A DNA stretch of 29,542 nucleotides. Origin: Streptomyces sp. NRRL F-5123 (GTDB taxonomy: Bacteria > Actinomycetota > Actinomycetes > Streptomycetales > Streptomycetaceae). The notes beneath the pieces are model-generated. The model saw only the letters and a list, made by a program, of their open reading frames with translations, did not search any database and had not been told where the DNA came from. The stretch is taken from contig NZ_JOHY01000077.1 in NCBI RefSeq assembly GCF_000721495.1, positions 1 to 29,542 on the forward strand, read 5' to 3'. The position numbers were made by a program, and so were the translations under genes. Shown in pieces: positions 9,109 to 16,297 of the stretch (the stretch's first letter is position 1; each line of letters starts with the position of its first letter).

Positions 9109-9114
9109 TAGGCT
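9109..9114 (+). promoter_or_regulatory. Probable -10 of a leaderless prfB promoter
   Basis: TAGGCT ends six bases before the GTG of prfB, and no Shine-Dalgarno sequence lies between them. This spacing puts the transcription start at the start codon, a common arrangement in Streptomyces. The -35 is not clear. Confidence 0.5.
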
Positions 9115-9120
9115 GGACCC

Positions 9121-10239
9121 GTGGCAATCGTCGATGTATCCGAAGAACTGAAATCCCTGTCCTCGACCATGGGGTCCATCGAGGCCGTCCTCGACCTCGA
9201 CCGGATGCGGGACGACATCGCCGCGCTGGAAGAGCAGGCGGCGGTGCCGACCCTCTGGGACGACCCGGACAACGCGCAGAAGATCACCAGCCGGCTCTCC
9301 CACCTCCAGGCGGAGCTGCGCAAGGTCGAGGCGCTGCGCGGCCGGATCGACGACCTCGGGGTCCTCTTCGAGCTGGCCGACGCCGAGGACGACGCCGACA
9401 CCCGCACCGAGGCCGAGGCCGAGCTGGGCGAGGTCCGCAAGGCGCTCGACGAGATGGAGGTCAGGACGCTGCTGTCGGGCGAGTACGACGCCCGCGAGGC
9501 CCTGGTCAACATCCGTGCCGAGGCCGGCGGTGTCGACGCGGCCGACTTCGCCGAGCAGCTCCAGCGCATGTACCTGCGCTGGGCCGAGCGCCACGGCTAC
9601 CCGACGGAGATCTACGAGACCTCCTTCGCCGAAGAGGCCGGCATCAAGTCGACCACCTTCGTCGTCAAGGCCCCCTATGCCTACGGCACCCTCTCCGTCG
9701 AGCAGGGCACCCACCGCATGGTGCGCATCTCGCCCTTCGACAACCAGGGCCGCCGCCAGACGTCCTTCGCGGGCGTCGAGGTGCTGCCGGTCGTGGAGCA
9801 GAGCGACCACGTCGAGATCGACGAGTCGGAGCTGCGCGTGGACGTCTACCGCGCCTCCGGTCCGGGCGGCCAGGGCGTCAACACCACCGACTCCGCCGTC
9901 CGCATCACCCACCTGCCGACCGGCATCGTCGTCTCCTGCCAGAACGAGCGCTCCCAGATCCAGAACAAGGCGAGCGCCATGAACGTCCTCCAGGCCAAGC
10001 TGCTCGAACGCCGCCGCCAGGAGGAGCAGGCGCTGATGGACTCGCTCGGCAAGAGCGACGGCGGCAACTCCTGGGGCAACCAGATGCGTTCGTACGTCCT
10101 GCACCCCTACCAGATGGTCAAGGACCTGCGCACCGAGCACGAGGTCGGCAACCCCCAGGGCGTCCTCGACGGCGACATCGACGGCTTCATCGAGGCGGGC
10201 ATCCGCTGGCGCAAGTCCCGCGAGAAGACCGCCGCCTGA
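9121..10239 (+). CDS. prfB: Peptide chain release factor 2
   Basis: The product is 372 aa, the usual RF2 length. It recognises UGA and UAA stop codons and triggers peptide release on the ribosome. The RF2-specific SPF tripeptide is at 204-206 ([15 protein letters not shown]), and the catalytic GGQ is at 249-251 ([15 protein letters not shown]). The N-terminal coiled region (about 10-110) is normal. The frame is continuous from the GTG, so there is no in-frame UGA and no programmed +1 frameshift, which many bacteria use to autoregulate prfB. The gene looks leaderless. Confidence 0.98.
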   Translation: MAIVDVSEELKSLSSTMGSIEAVLDLDRMRDDIAALEEQAAVPTLWDDPDNAQKITSRLSHLQAELRKVEALRGRIDDLGVLFELADAEDDADTRTEAEAELGEVRKALDEMEVRTLLSGEYDAREALVNIRAEAGGVDAADFAEQLQRMYLRWAERHGYPTEIYETSFAEEAGIKSTTFVVKAPYAYGTLSVEQGTHRMVRISPFDNQGRRQTSFAGVEVLPVVEQSDHVEIDESELRVDVYRASGPGGQGVNTTDSAVRITHLPTGIVVSCQNERSQIQNKASAMNVLQAKLLERRRQEEQALMDSLGKSDGGNSWGNQMRSYVLHPYQMVKDLRTEHEVGNPQGVLDGDIDGFIEAGIRWRKSREKTAA

Positions 10240-10304
10240 GTCCCCAGCAGCCTCGCCATGTCACAGACGTGTACGGAAGTCCCGTTCACATCGGGCTAAT
10301 TGGC

Positions 10305-10358
10305 GCATTGTGTGCTCAATGCCCTTGACGGTCCGCTGGAAGGCCGCGAGGGTAAGGC
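10305..10358 (+). promoter_or_regulatory. Candidate promoter with upstream dyad for the GTST-repeat gene
   Basis: The inverted repeat GCATTG-N6-CAATGC (10305-10322) ends two bases before TTGACG (10325-10330). A GAGGGT hexamer follows after a 17-bp spacer (10348-10353). The -35 is close to consensus and the -10 is poor. The dyad could be an operator. The transcribed leader would be about 115 nt. Confidence 0.4.
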
Positions 10359-10363
10359 GCGGC

Positions 10364-10474
10364 ATGCGCATGCGCCGAGGAGTCAGCGCACGGGGGAGGG
10401 CGTCGAAGCCCTCCAGCGACAACACCACCACGATGCTGCGCAGCCTGAAGCAGACGTCTACTGGGGGTAATTGA
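10364..10474 (+). CDS. Possible 36-aa leader ORF before the GTST-repeat gene
   Basis: ATG at 10364 opens a 36-codon frame that stops with TGA at 10472-10474, three bases before the ATG of the next gene. AAGG lies about 6 nt before the start. The peptide is basic and Ser/Thr-rich with no known motif. The message contains a perfect 7-bp hairpin GGAGGGC-N6-GCCCTCC (10395-10414). The tight stop/start spacing would allow translational coupling. It may equally be a chance frame in a leader. Confidence 0.3.
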   Translation: MRMRRGVSARGRASKPSSDNTTTMLRSLKQTSTGGN

Positions 10475-10477
10475 CTC

Positions 10478-11440
10478 ATGAGCAAGCGCAACACGCGAGT
10501 GCGTGTCGCCCGCATAGCCGCGGCGGTCGTCGTCGCCGGCGGTGCGTCGCTGACGGCAGCGGGCGCGGCGCAGGCCGTCTCGCCCGACCACACGAACCCG
10601 CTCATCCAGGCTCTTGGCGGCGAGGGCGACGGAGGCACGATCTCCGGCACCTCGACGGGTACGTCCACGGGCACCTCGACCGGTACGTCCACGGGCACCT
10701 CGACCGGTACGTCGACCGGTACGTCCACGGGTACGTCGACCGGCACCTCGACGGGTACGTCGACCGGCACGTCGACCGGTACCTCGACGGGTACGTCGAC
10801 CGGTACGTCGACCGGTACGTCGACGGGTACGTCCACGGGTACGTCGACCGGTACGTCCACGGGTACCTCGACCGGCACCTCGACGGGTACGTCCACGGGT
10901 ACGTCGACCGGTACGTCCACGGGCACCTCGACGGGTACGTCCACGGGTACGTCCACGGGCACCTCGACGGGTACGTCCACGGGCACCTCGACCGGTACGT
11001 CCACGGGCACCTCGACCGGTACGTCGACCGGCACCTCCACGGGTACGTCCACGGGTACCTCGACCGGTACCTCGACCGGCTCCTCGACGGGCACGTCCAC
11101 GGGCACGTCCACGGGCACGTCCACGGGCAACCAGAACGGCGGGAACCAGAACGGTGGCAACGCCAACGGCGGGAACACCGGCACCACTGGTGGTTCGAAG
11201 CCCGGCGGCAACAACAATTCCTGCACGCTGACCGGCGAAAGCGTCGACTGCGGCAACAACACCGGTACCGACAACACGGCGCCCGTTCCGCAGGGCAACA
11301 CCACGAGCCAGCTCGCAGAGACCGGCTCGAACGGCACCACCTTCCTGCTGATCGGCGCCGCGACGCTGATCGCGGGAGGCGTCGGCTTCACCCTGACCCC
11401 GCGCCTGGCCGGCCGCCGCGGCGGCGGCACCGCGGCCTGA
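10478..11440 (+). CDS. Secreted, sortase-anchored GTST-repeat protein
   Basis: The product is 320 aa. Residues 1-33 are a signal peptide (basic start, hydrophobic core, AAQA then V). Residues 57-216 are 40 perfect tandem GTST units, except unit 37, which is GSST. An Asn/Gly-rich spacer follows with two cysteines (C249 and C258) that could form a small disulfide loop. LAETG (279-283), a hydrophobic helix (about 287-306) and a basic tail with GRR make a complete sorting signal of the LAXTG type used by class E sortases. The protein is therefore predicted to be linked to the cell wall with a long flexible, easily O-glycosylated Ser/Thr stalk (inference). The start has GGGGG about 9 nt upstream. 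I know no named homologue. A strong terminator follows. Confidence 0.93.
   Translation: MSKRNTRVRVARIAAAVVVAGGASLTAAGAAQAVSPDHTNPLIQALGGEGDGGTISGTSTGTSTGTSTGTSTGTSTGTSTGTSTGTSTGTSTGTSTGTSTGTSTGTSTGTSTGTSTGTSTGTSTGTSTGTSTGTSTGTSTGTSTGTSTGTSTGTSTGTSTGTSTGTSTGTSTGTSTGTSTGTSTGTSTGTSTGTSTGTSTGSSTGTSTGTSTGTSTGNQNGGNQNGGNANGGNTGTTGGSKPGGNNNSCTLTGESVDCGNNTGTDNTAPVPQGNTTSQLAETGSNGTTFLLIGAATLIAGGVGFTLTPRLAGRRGGGTAA
10646..11125 (+). repeat. 12-bp coding minisatellite, 40 units (GTST)
   Basis: Exactly 480 bp make 40 in-frame 12-bp units of the form GGY-ACS-TCS-ACS. The units differ at the four third positions, and only one change alters the peptide (ACC to TCC in unit 37, 11078-11089). TCC is always followed by ACG in this array, never by ACC. 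The last three units are identical. Confidence 0.98.
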
Positions 11441-11466
11441 CGGCCGCCTCAAGGCGCGAGCACGAG

Positions 11467-11506
11467 AACGGGGCCCGGAACGCTCACCGCGTTCCGGGCC
11501 CCGTTT
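11467..11506. terminator. Bidirectional terminator after the GTST-repeat gene
   Basis: A long perfect stem (AACGGGGCCCGGAACG with its complement, small loop CTCACC) is followed by TTTCGTT. It lies between the ends of the GTST-repeat gene (+) and the zinc-ribbon gene (-) and can serve both. Confidence 0.9.
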
Positions 11507-11527
11507 CGTTACGCAGGGTGATGAAAA

Positions 11528-11719
11528 CTACGCCGTCGCGTGCTCCACCACCAGGACGACGGCGAGGAGGGCCACCAGGAGGGCGACGAGGGTCGCGGGC
11601 GATATCGAGGACCACCCGGGCTCCTGCTGCATGCGCGCGCGGTTGGCGCGGCACACCGGGCAGCGGCCCTCGGCCACCGGGCCGGAACAGTTCGCGCACA
11701 CCAGCCGGTCGACTGTCAT
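11528..11719 (-). CDS. Small zinc-ribbon, tail-anchored membrane protein
   Basis: The product is 63 aa. Two Cys pairs near the start (CANC and CPVC, in LVCANCSGPVAEGRCPVCR) should bind one zinc ion. A hydrophobic C-terminal segment (about 40-58) would anchor it in the membrane with the zinc knuckle inside the cell. ATG at 11719 has a very good GAGGAG ribosome site 7-8 nt upstream; the longer frame lacks protein character. A sigmaR-like promoter is well placed upstream. I do not know a named function. It ends against the terminator shared with the GTST-repeat gene. Confidence 0.85.
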   Translation of the reverse strand: MTVDRLVCANCSGPVAEGRCPVCRANRARMQQEPGWSSISPATLVALLVALLAVVLVVEHATA

Positions 11720-11744
11720 GGTGATCTCCTCACTCCGTCCGGTG

Positions 11745-11771
11745 AACGCTACCGGTGGGTGAATCGTTCCC
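11745..11771 (-). promoter_or_regulatory. sigmaR-like promoter of the small zinc-ribbon gene
   Basis: On the minus strand GGGAAC (11771-11766), an 18-bp spacer and GTT (11747-11745) match the sigmaR pattern GGGAAT-N18-GTT with one difference. Transcription would start near 11737. That leaves a leader of about 18 nt that contains the GAGGAG ribosome site, so the geometry is consistent. Confidence 0.55.
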
Positions 11772-12041
11772 GAGGCGGCCGCGCTCCAGTCCTGCGCCGC
11801 CGTGCGTTCACCGCGCTCTCGAAGGGGACACGCTCTCTCCACTGTGCCAGGTTCCCGGGCAGTGCGCGCAAGGGGGCAGTGGAAGGAGCCGGAGCCCGCT
11901 GGACAGGAATGCCAGGGCTTGCCCGGTTATGCCCTGTGGGACGGCGCACGAACCCGCTACGGCGACTGCGCACCGCTCGCGCTCTCGCGTAGTGTCGCCC
12001 TCATCCCCAGTCCGCTCACCCCGCAAACCATTGGTGCGAAC
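11772..12041. other. Gap between the zinc-ribbon gene and ftsE
   Basis: No gene is seen. TAGTGT at 11990-11995 with CTGCGC 18 bp upstream is a weak candidate promoter for ftsE. A 6-bp dyad CCACTG/CAGTGG spans about 11839-11883. The ftsE frame is open back to 11802, but the family begins at the GTG at 12042. Confidence 0.35.
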
Positions 12042-12731
12042 GTGATCCGATTCGACAACGTCTCCAAGACCTACCCGAAGCAGAACCGTCCCGCCCTGCG
12101 CGATGTATCGCTGGAGATCGAGAAGGGTGAGTTCGTCTTCCTGGTCGGCTCGTCGGGCTCGGGCAAGTCGACCTTCCTGCGGCTGATCCTGCGCGAGGAG
12201 CGGACCGACACCGGCATGGTGCACGTCCTCGGCAAGGACCTGAACCGGCTGTCCAACTGGAAGGTCCCGCACATGCGGCGCCAACTCGGCACCGTGTTCC
12301 AGGACTTCCGGCTGCTGCCGAACAAGACCGTCGGCGAGAACGTCGCCTTCGCCCTGGAGGTCATCGGCAAGCCGCGCGGCACGATCCGCAAGACCGTGCC
12401 CGAGGTGCTGGACCTGGTGGGCCTGGCCGGCAAGGAGGACCGCATGCCCGGCGAGCTGTCCGGTGGTGAGCAGCAGCGTGTGGCCATCGCCCGCGCGTTC
12501 GTCAACCGCCCGATGCTGCTGATCGCGGACGAGCCGACCGGAAACCTGGACCCGCAGACGTCCGTCGGCATCATGCGGCTGCTGGACCGCATCAACCGGA
12601 CCGGCACCACCGTGGTCATGGCCACGCACGACCAGAACATCGTCGACCAGATGCGCAAGCGCGTCATCGAGTTGGAGAAGGGGCGGCTGGTACGCGACCA
12701 GTCGCGCGGTGTGTACGGCTACCAGCACTAG
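12042..12731 (+). CDS. ftsE: Cell division ATP-binding protein FtsE
   Basis: The product is 229 aa, the normal FtsE length. It is the ABC-type ATPase of FtsEX, which drives periplasmic or wall hydrolases through FtsX rather than transporting a solute. Walker A is GSSGSGKST (36-44), the Q-loop lies in [16 protein letters not shown], the ABC signature is LSGGEQQR (139-146) and Walker B is [12 protein letters not shown] with D163 and E164. The start GTG gives the typical [12 protein letters not shown] opening. Only a weak ribosome site precedes it. ftsX follows after 117 bp. Confidence 0.97.
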   Translation: MIRFDNVSKTYPKQNRPALRDVSLEIEKGEFVFLVGSSGSGKSTFLRLILREERTDTGMVHVLGKDLNRLSNWKVPHMRRQLGTVFQDFRLLPNKTVGENVAFALEVIGKPRGTIRKTVPEVLDLVGLAGKEDRMPGELSGGEQQRVAIARAFVNRPMLLIADEPTGNLDPQTSVGIMRLLDRINRTGTTVVMATHDQNIVDQMRKRVIELEKGRLVRDQSRGVYGYQH

Positions 12732-12848
12732 CGCCCGCGGCGGCGCCCCCGCTGGCCCCCGCCGGAAGCCTCGCAGGCCCCTACGGGCCGCGGCCCGGCG
12801 GAGCGGCCGTACGACAGCAGCCCCCTTCCGAAAGGACCCCGACCCCCC

Positions 12849-13766
12849 ATGCGCCTCCAGTTCTTCCTGTCGGAGATCGGCGTCGGCCTCCGGCGCAACC
12901 TCACGATGACCTTCGCCGTGATCATCTCCGTGGCGCTCTCGCTCGCCCTCGCCGGTGCCGCCCTGCTCGCCAACAAGCAGGTCGACTCGATGAAGGGCTA
13001 CTGGTACGACAAGGTCCAGGTCACCGTCTACCTCTGCAACAAGGCCGACGCGACGACCACGCCGAGCTGCGCCAAGGGTGCGGTCACCGACGACCAGAAG
13101 AGCCAGATCCTCAAGGACATCAAGGCCCTCCCGGTGGTGGAGAAGGTCTACTACGAGAGTTCCGAGAGCGCCTACAAGAACTACGAGAAGCAGTTCAAGA
13201 ACTCCCCGATGGCCAGCTCGATCACGCCCGACCAGATGCCGGAGAACTACCGGGTCAAGCTCAAGGACCCGAAGAAGTTCGCCGTCGTCGCGAGCGCGTT
13301 CAAGGGGCGGCCCGGCGTGCAGTCGGTCGAGGACCAGCGCGACACGCTCAGGAACCTCTTCGCGCTGCTCGGCGGTATGACCAAGGCGGCGTACGTGGCG
13401 CTGGCGTTCATGCTCACCGTCGCGATGCTGCTGATCATCAACACCGTGCGCGTGTCGGCCTTCAGCCGCCGCCGCGAGACCGGCATCATGCGGCTGGTCG
13501 GCGCGTCCAGCTTCTACATCCAGATGCCGTTCATCATGGAGGCGGCCTTCGCCGGGCTGGTCGGCGCGGGTGTGGCGTGCGTGATGCTGCTCGGCGGGCG
13601 GTACTTCATGATCGACGCGGGCCTGAAGCTCCAGGAGAAGATCCCGCTGGTGTCCTTCCTGGGCTGGGACTCCGTCGTCAAGGTGCTGCCGCTGGTGCTG
13701 CTGATCGGCGTGCTGATGCCGGCGCTCGCCGCGTTCATCGCGCTGCGCCGCTATCTGAAGGTATGA
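12849..13766 (+). CDS. ftsX: Cell division protein FtsX
   Basis: The product is 305 aa. It has a short cytoplasmic N-terminus, a first membrane helix at about 22-44, a large outer domain (about 45-175) and three further helices (about 178-200, 220-245 and 275-297), the FtsX four-helix plan. The outer domain has two cysteines close together (C63 and C74) that may form a disulfide. The cytoplasmic RRRETGIMRLVGAS segment is the usual FtsE-contact loop. With FtsE it should control wall hydrolases during division and sporulation. AAAGGA lies about 12 nt before the ATG. Confidence 0.97.
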   Translation: MRLQFFLSEIGVGLRRNLTMTFAVIISVALSLALAGAALLANKQVDSMKGYWYDKVQVTVYLCNKADATTTPSCAKGAVTDDQKSQILKDIKALPVVEKVYYESSESAYKNYEKQFKNSPMASSITPDQMPENYRVKLKDPKKFAVVASAFKGRPGVQSVEDQRDTLRNLFALLGGMTKAAYVALAFMLTVAMLLIINTVRVSAFSRRRETGIMRLVGASSFYIQMPFIMEAAFAGLVGAGVACVMLLGGRYFMIDAGLKLQEKIPLVSFLGWDSVVKVLPLVLLIGVLMPALAAFIALRRYLKV

Positions 13767-13861
13767 CGGGCGGGGGAGACGGGGGAGGGGCGGGCGCGGG
13801 CGGTGTCCACGGCGCCTTCCGGCGGACGTCGTATCTTTCCGTACGACGCCCGTTTCTCGCC

Positions 13862-13867
13862 TAGACT
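13862..13867 (+). promoter_or_regulatory. Probable -10 of a leaderless promoter for the S41 protease
   Basis: TAGACT ends seven bases before the ATG at 13875 and no Shine-Dalgarno sequence is visible. The -35 is uncertain. Confidence 0.45.
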
Positions 13868-13874
13868 TCCGGCC

Positions 13875-15131
13875 ATGTCCGGCCCGTTGCTCTTCGGGAC
13901 GCCCCGCCGCATCCGCCGCGGGGCGACCCTGACGTTGGTCTTCGGCACGATGCTCGCCACCGGCGCCGCCGCGGGCAGTTTCGCCGAGCCGCAGGCCCGG
14001 GACAGGACCCGGGTGGCCGCGGCCACGTCGCCCTCGCCCGCCGCCACCGGCCGTGCCGACTCCGTCCGGGCGGCCGGCGCGGCGGGTGGTGCCGACGGCG
14101 GCGCGGACCGCTCCGCGGCCGGCGGCCGGGAGGGCCGGGCCGGCGCCGCGGGCCCGGCGGTGGCGACCGGGCAGGGCAAGGCCGGCCCGCAGGCCGCCCG
14201 CAAGCTCGTCAGCCGCAGCGGCGACCGCTGGTCGTCGTACTACACCGCGCAGGAGTACGCGGGCCTCCAGGAAGCGCTGGACGGCCGCTACGTGGGCGTG
14301 GGCCTGTGGGTGCGGCAGGTCGACGGCGGGCGGATCGAGATCGCCCGCGTGCAGTCCGGCAGCCCCGCCGCCTCCGCCGGCATCCGCGTCGGCGACGTCC
14401 TGGTGTCGATCGACGCCACGGCGTGCACGGGCCTGGCGGTCACCGAGGTCGTCGCGGACCTGCGCGGCGACAACGTCCCCGGCACCACCGTGACCCTCGT
14501 GCTGCTGCGCGGCGGCAGCCGGCTGTCCGCCACCGTCCAGCGGGCCACGCTGCCCACCGAGGCGGTGACCGTCAGCCACCCCGACGGCCCGCAGGGTCCC
14601 ACCCTCGTCGCCGTCGACGCCTTCTCGCTCGGCACCGGCAAGCAGGTGCGCGCGGCCGTGCAGGCTGCCCGGCACGGCGTGCTGCTGGACCTGCGGGGCA
14701 ATTCCGGCGGCCTGGTCGAGGAGGCCGTCGCCACCGCCTCCGCCCTCCTCGACGGCGGCCTGGTCGCCACCTACGACGTCCACGGCGAGCAGCAGGCGCT
14801 CTACGCCGACCCCGGCGGCGACACCGCGGTGCCGCTGGTGGTGCTGGTCGACGGTGGCACGATGAGCGCCGCGGAGATGCTGGCCGGCGCGCTCCAGGAC
14901 CGCGGGCGGGCGGTCGTCGTGGGCTCGCGCACCTTCGGCAAGGGCTCGGTGCAGATGCCCAGCACCCTGCCGGACGGCTCCGTCGCCGAACTCACCGTCG
15001 GCCACTACCGGCTGCCGGACGGCCGCAGCGTGGACGGCCACGGCATCGAGCCGGACGTCCAGGTGACCGGCGGCGACGACGCCCTCGCCGAGGCCCGTTC
15101 GGTAATGGCTGGCCTCGGCACCCCCTCGTAG
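13875..15131 (+). CDS. S41 family carboxyl-terminal processing protease
   Basis: The product is 418 aa. The N-terminal hydrophobic stretch (about 15-38) is a signal peptide or anchor, followed by an Ala/Gly-rich linker. A PDZ domain begins with YVGVGLWVRQV, and includes SPAASAGIRVGDVLVSID. The peptidase core has the Ser/Lys dyad: Ser331 in GGTMSAAEM and Lys356 in FGKGSVQ, 25 residues apart as in Prc/CtpA. It probably trims secreted or membrane proteins at their C-termini outside the cell. Its position between ftsEX and smpB matches Streptomyces order. The start at 13875 is preferred for the TAGACT -10 just upstream; an earlier GTG at 13803 is possible. Confidence 0.93.
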   Translation: MSGPLLFGTPRRIRRGATLTLVFGTMLATGAAAGSFAEPQARDRTRVAAATSPSPAATGRADSVRAAGAAGGADGGADRSAAGGREGRAGAAGPAVATGQGKAGPQAARKLVSRSGDRWSSYYTAQEYAGLQEALDGRYVGVGLWVRQVDGGRIEIARVQSGSPAASAGIRVGDVLVSIDATACTGLAVTEVVADLRGDNVPGTTVTLVLLRGGSRLSATVQRATLPTEAVTVSHPDGPQGPTLVAVDAFSLGTGKQVRAAVQAARHGVLLDLRGNSGGLVEEAVATASALLDGGLVATYDVHGEQQALYADPGGDTAVPLVVLVDGGTMSAAEMLAGALQDRGRAVVVGSRTFGKGSVQMPSTLPDGSVAELTVGHYRLPDGRSVDGHGIEPDVQVTGGDDALAEARSVMAGLGTPS

Positions 15132-15149
15132 TGCGAGAATGGGCCTGCT

Positions 15150-15626
15150 ATGGCAAAAGAGACCGGTCGCAAGCTGATCGCGCAGAACAAGAAGGCGCGG
15201 CACGATTACCTCATCCTGGACACGTTCGAGGCGGGCCTGGTGCTCACCGGCACCGAGGTGAAGTCGCTGCGCCAGGGCCGCGCGTCCCTCGTCGACGGCT
15301 TCGGCCAGCTCGACGGCGGCGAGGCGTGGCTGCACAACGTGCACATCCCGGAATACACCCAGGGCACGTGGACCAACCACAGCGCCCGCCGCAAGCGCAA
15401 GATGCTGCTGCACCGCGCGGAGATCGACAAGCTCCAGCAGAAGTACGACGAGACCGGCCACACGATCGTGCCGCTCGCCCTGTACTTCAAGGACGGGCGC
15501 GCCAAGGTCGAGATCGCGGTCGCGAAGGGCAAGAAGGAGTACGACAAGCGGCAGACCCTGCGTGAGAAGCAGGACCGCCGCGAGACGGACCGCGCGGTGT
15601 CCGCCGCCCGCCGCCGCCAGCGCTGA
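15150..15626 (+). CDS. smpB: SsrA-binding protein SmpB
   Basis: The product is 158 aa, the normal length. It binds tmRNA and delivers it to stalled ribosomes for trans-translation. The family pattern is clear: [26 protein letters not shown], the [14 protein letters not shown] segment, RKRKMLLHR, and a basic C-terminal tail that contacts the decoding centre. It lies 18 bp after the protease gene and 116 bp before ssrA. No ribosome site precedes the ATG; GAGAAT (15135-15140) ends nine bases before it, so leaderless transcription is possible. Confidence 0.98.
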   Translation: MAKETGRKLIAQNKKARHDYLILDTFEAGLVLTGTEVKSLRQGRASLVDGFGQLDGGEAWLHNVHIPEYTQGTWTNHSARRKRKMLLHRAEIDKLQQKYDETGHTIVPLALYFKDGRAKVEIAVAKGKKEYDKRQTLREKQDRRETDRAVSAARRRQR

Positions 15627-15646
15627 GCCCTCCGGGGGCCTCCCGG

Positions 15647-15686
15647 GGGAATACGCTGGCCGCGCCGCGCGCTGATCACGTACGAT
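15647..15686 (+). promoter_or_regulatory. ssrA promoter region
   Basis: TACGAT at 15681-15686 is a good -10. Overlapping it upstream, GGGAAT (15647-15652), an 18-bp spacer and GCT (15671-15673) resemble a sigmaR promoter with one mismatch in the GTT. Either would give a precursor with a 50-60 nt 5' extension to be removed before the mature end at 15743. Confidence 0.4.
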
Positions 15687-15742
15687 AGGTGCAGCGCCAC
15701 CGGGCCATGGTGAGTCCGGTGTGCACCTTGAAAACACCACAT

Positions 15743-16109
15743 GGGGATGATCGGTTTCGACTGGGGATGTCGAAGCAGGGGAAGCGAGTCGAGGAAGCGG
15801 CAATGATCTCGTTAACCATATGTCGCAACCAATAATCGCCAACACCAAGCGCGATTCCTTCGCCCTCGCTGCCTGAGTAGCGACTTGCGAAGTGTCAGCC
15901 CGGGGGTGATCCCGACCCGGATCCTGGCATCATCAAGGGATCTAAACTTCTAGGACCGGTCACGGGTCCTTGAAGGAAATCAAACAGTGACTGGGCCCGT
16001 CGGCGGCTTGTCCGCGTGACTGCCGGGGCCGAGAAAAGCACAGCGGACTGCGCTCGGAGAAGCCCTGTTTCCGCACCACAGGACGCGGGTTCGATTCCCG
16101 CCATCTCCA
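15743..16109 (+). ncRNA. ssrA: Transfer-messenger RNA (tmRNA)
   Basis: The 5' end GGGGATGATCGG and the 3' end CATCTCC plus A form the tRNA-like acceptor stem. The T arm GGTTCGATTC lies at 16088-16097. The resume codon GCC (15838-15840) opens a tag reading ANTKRDSFALAA, ending at TGA 15874-15876. The ALAA end is the usual protease signal. The terminal CCA is not encoded (CT follows the discriminator A), so it must be added. The 5' limit follows from the acceptor stem pairing. It is paired with smpB just upstream. Confidence 0.97.
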
Positions 16110-16120
16110 CTCATCCCATG

Positions 16121-16166
16121 CGCCGGACGGCGCCTCCCGCTGGCCGGGGGGCGCCGTCCGGCGTTT
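16121..16166 (+). terminator. Terminator of ssrA
   Basis: A perfect 14-bp stem CGCCGGACGGCGCC with its complement (16150-16163) around a 15-nt loop is followed by TTT. It lies 11 bases after the mature 3' end of tmRNA. Confidence 0.9.
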
Positions 16167-16297
16167 CCGGCTGCTCACAGGCGCCCGGAGGCGGGAATGA
16201 GAGCACGGTTGCGCTCGTGTCACGTCGGGGCATCAGGGGGTAACGCGGCGTTCCTATCGTCGGTGGCGACATCCGGCGGAGAACACAGGGAGGCGCC

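Noticed and set aside
10646..11125. Direct repeats considered as a CRISPR array
   Set aside because: Units are 12 bp with no spacers and stay in frame inside a secreted protein.
11808..15848. Minus-strand open frame of over 1300 codons across ftsE, ftsX, the protease and smpB
   Set aside because: It is antisense to four well-supported genes and has shadow-frame composition.
16080..16115. Integration site of a mobile island at the 3' end of ssrA
   Set aside because: No integrase, no second copy of the 3' end and no foreign-looking genes follow; a normal terminator and core genes do.
16219..16255. GlnR box upstream of narK (GTCAC and GTAAC)
   Set aside because: Spacing is 21 instead of 22 and no GAAAC-like partners lie at the expected places.
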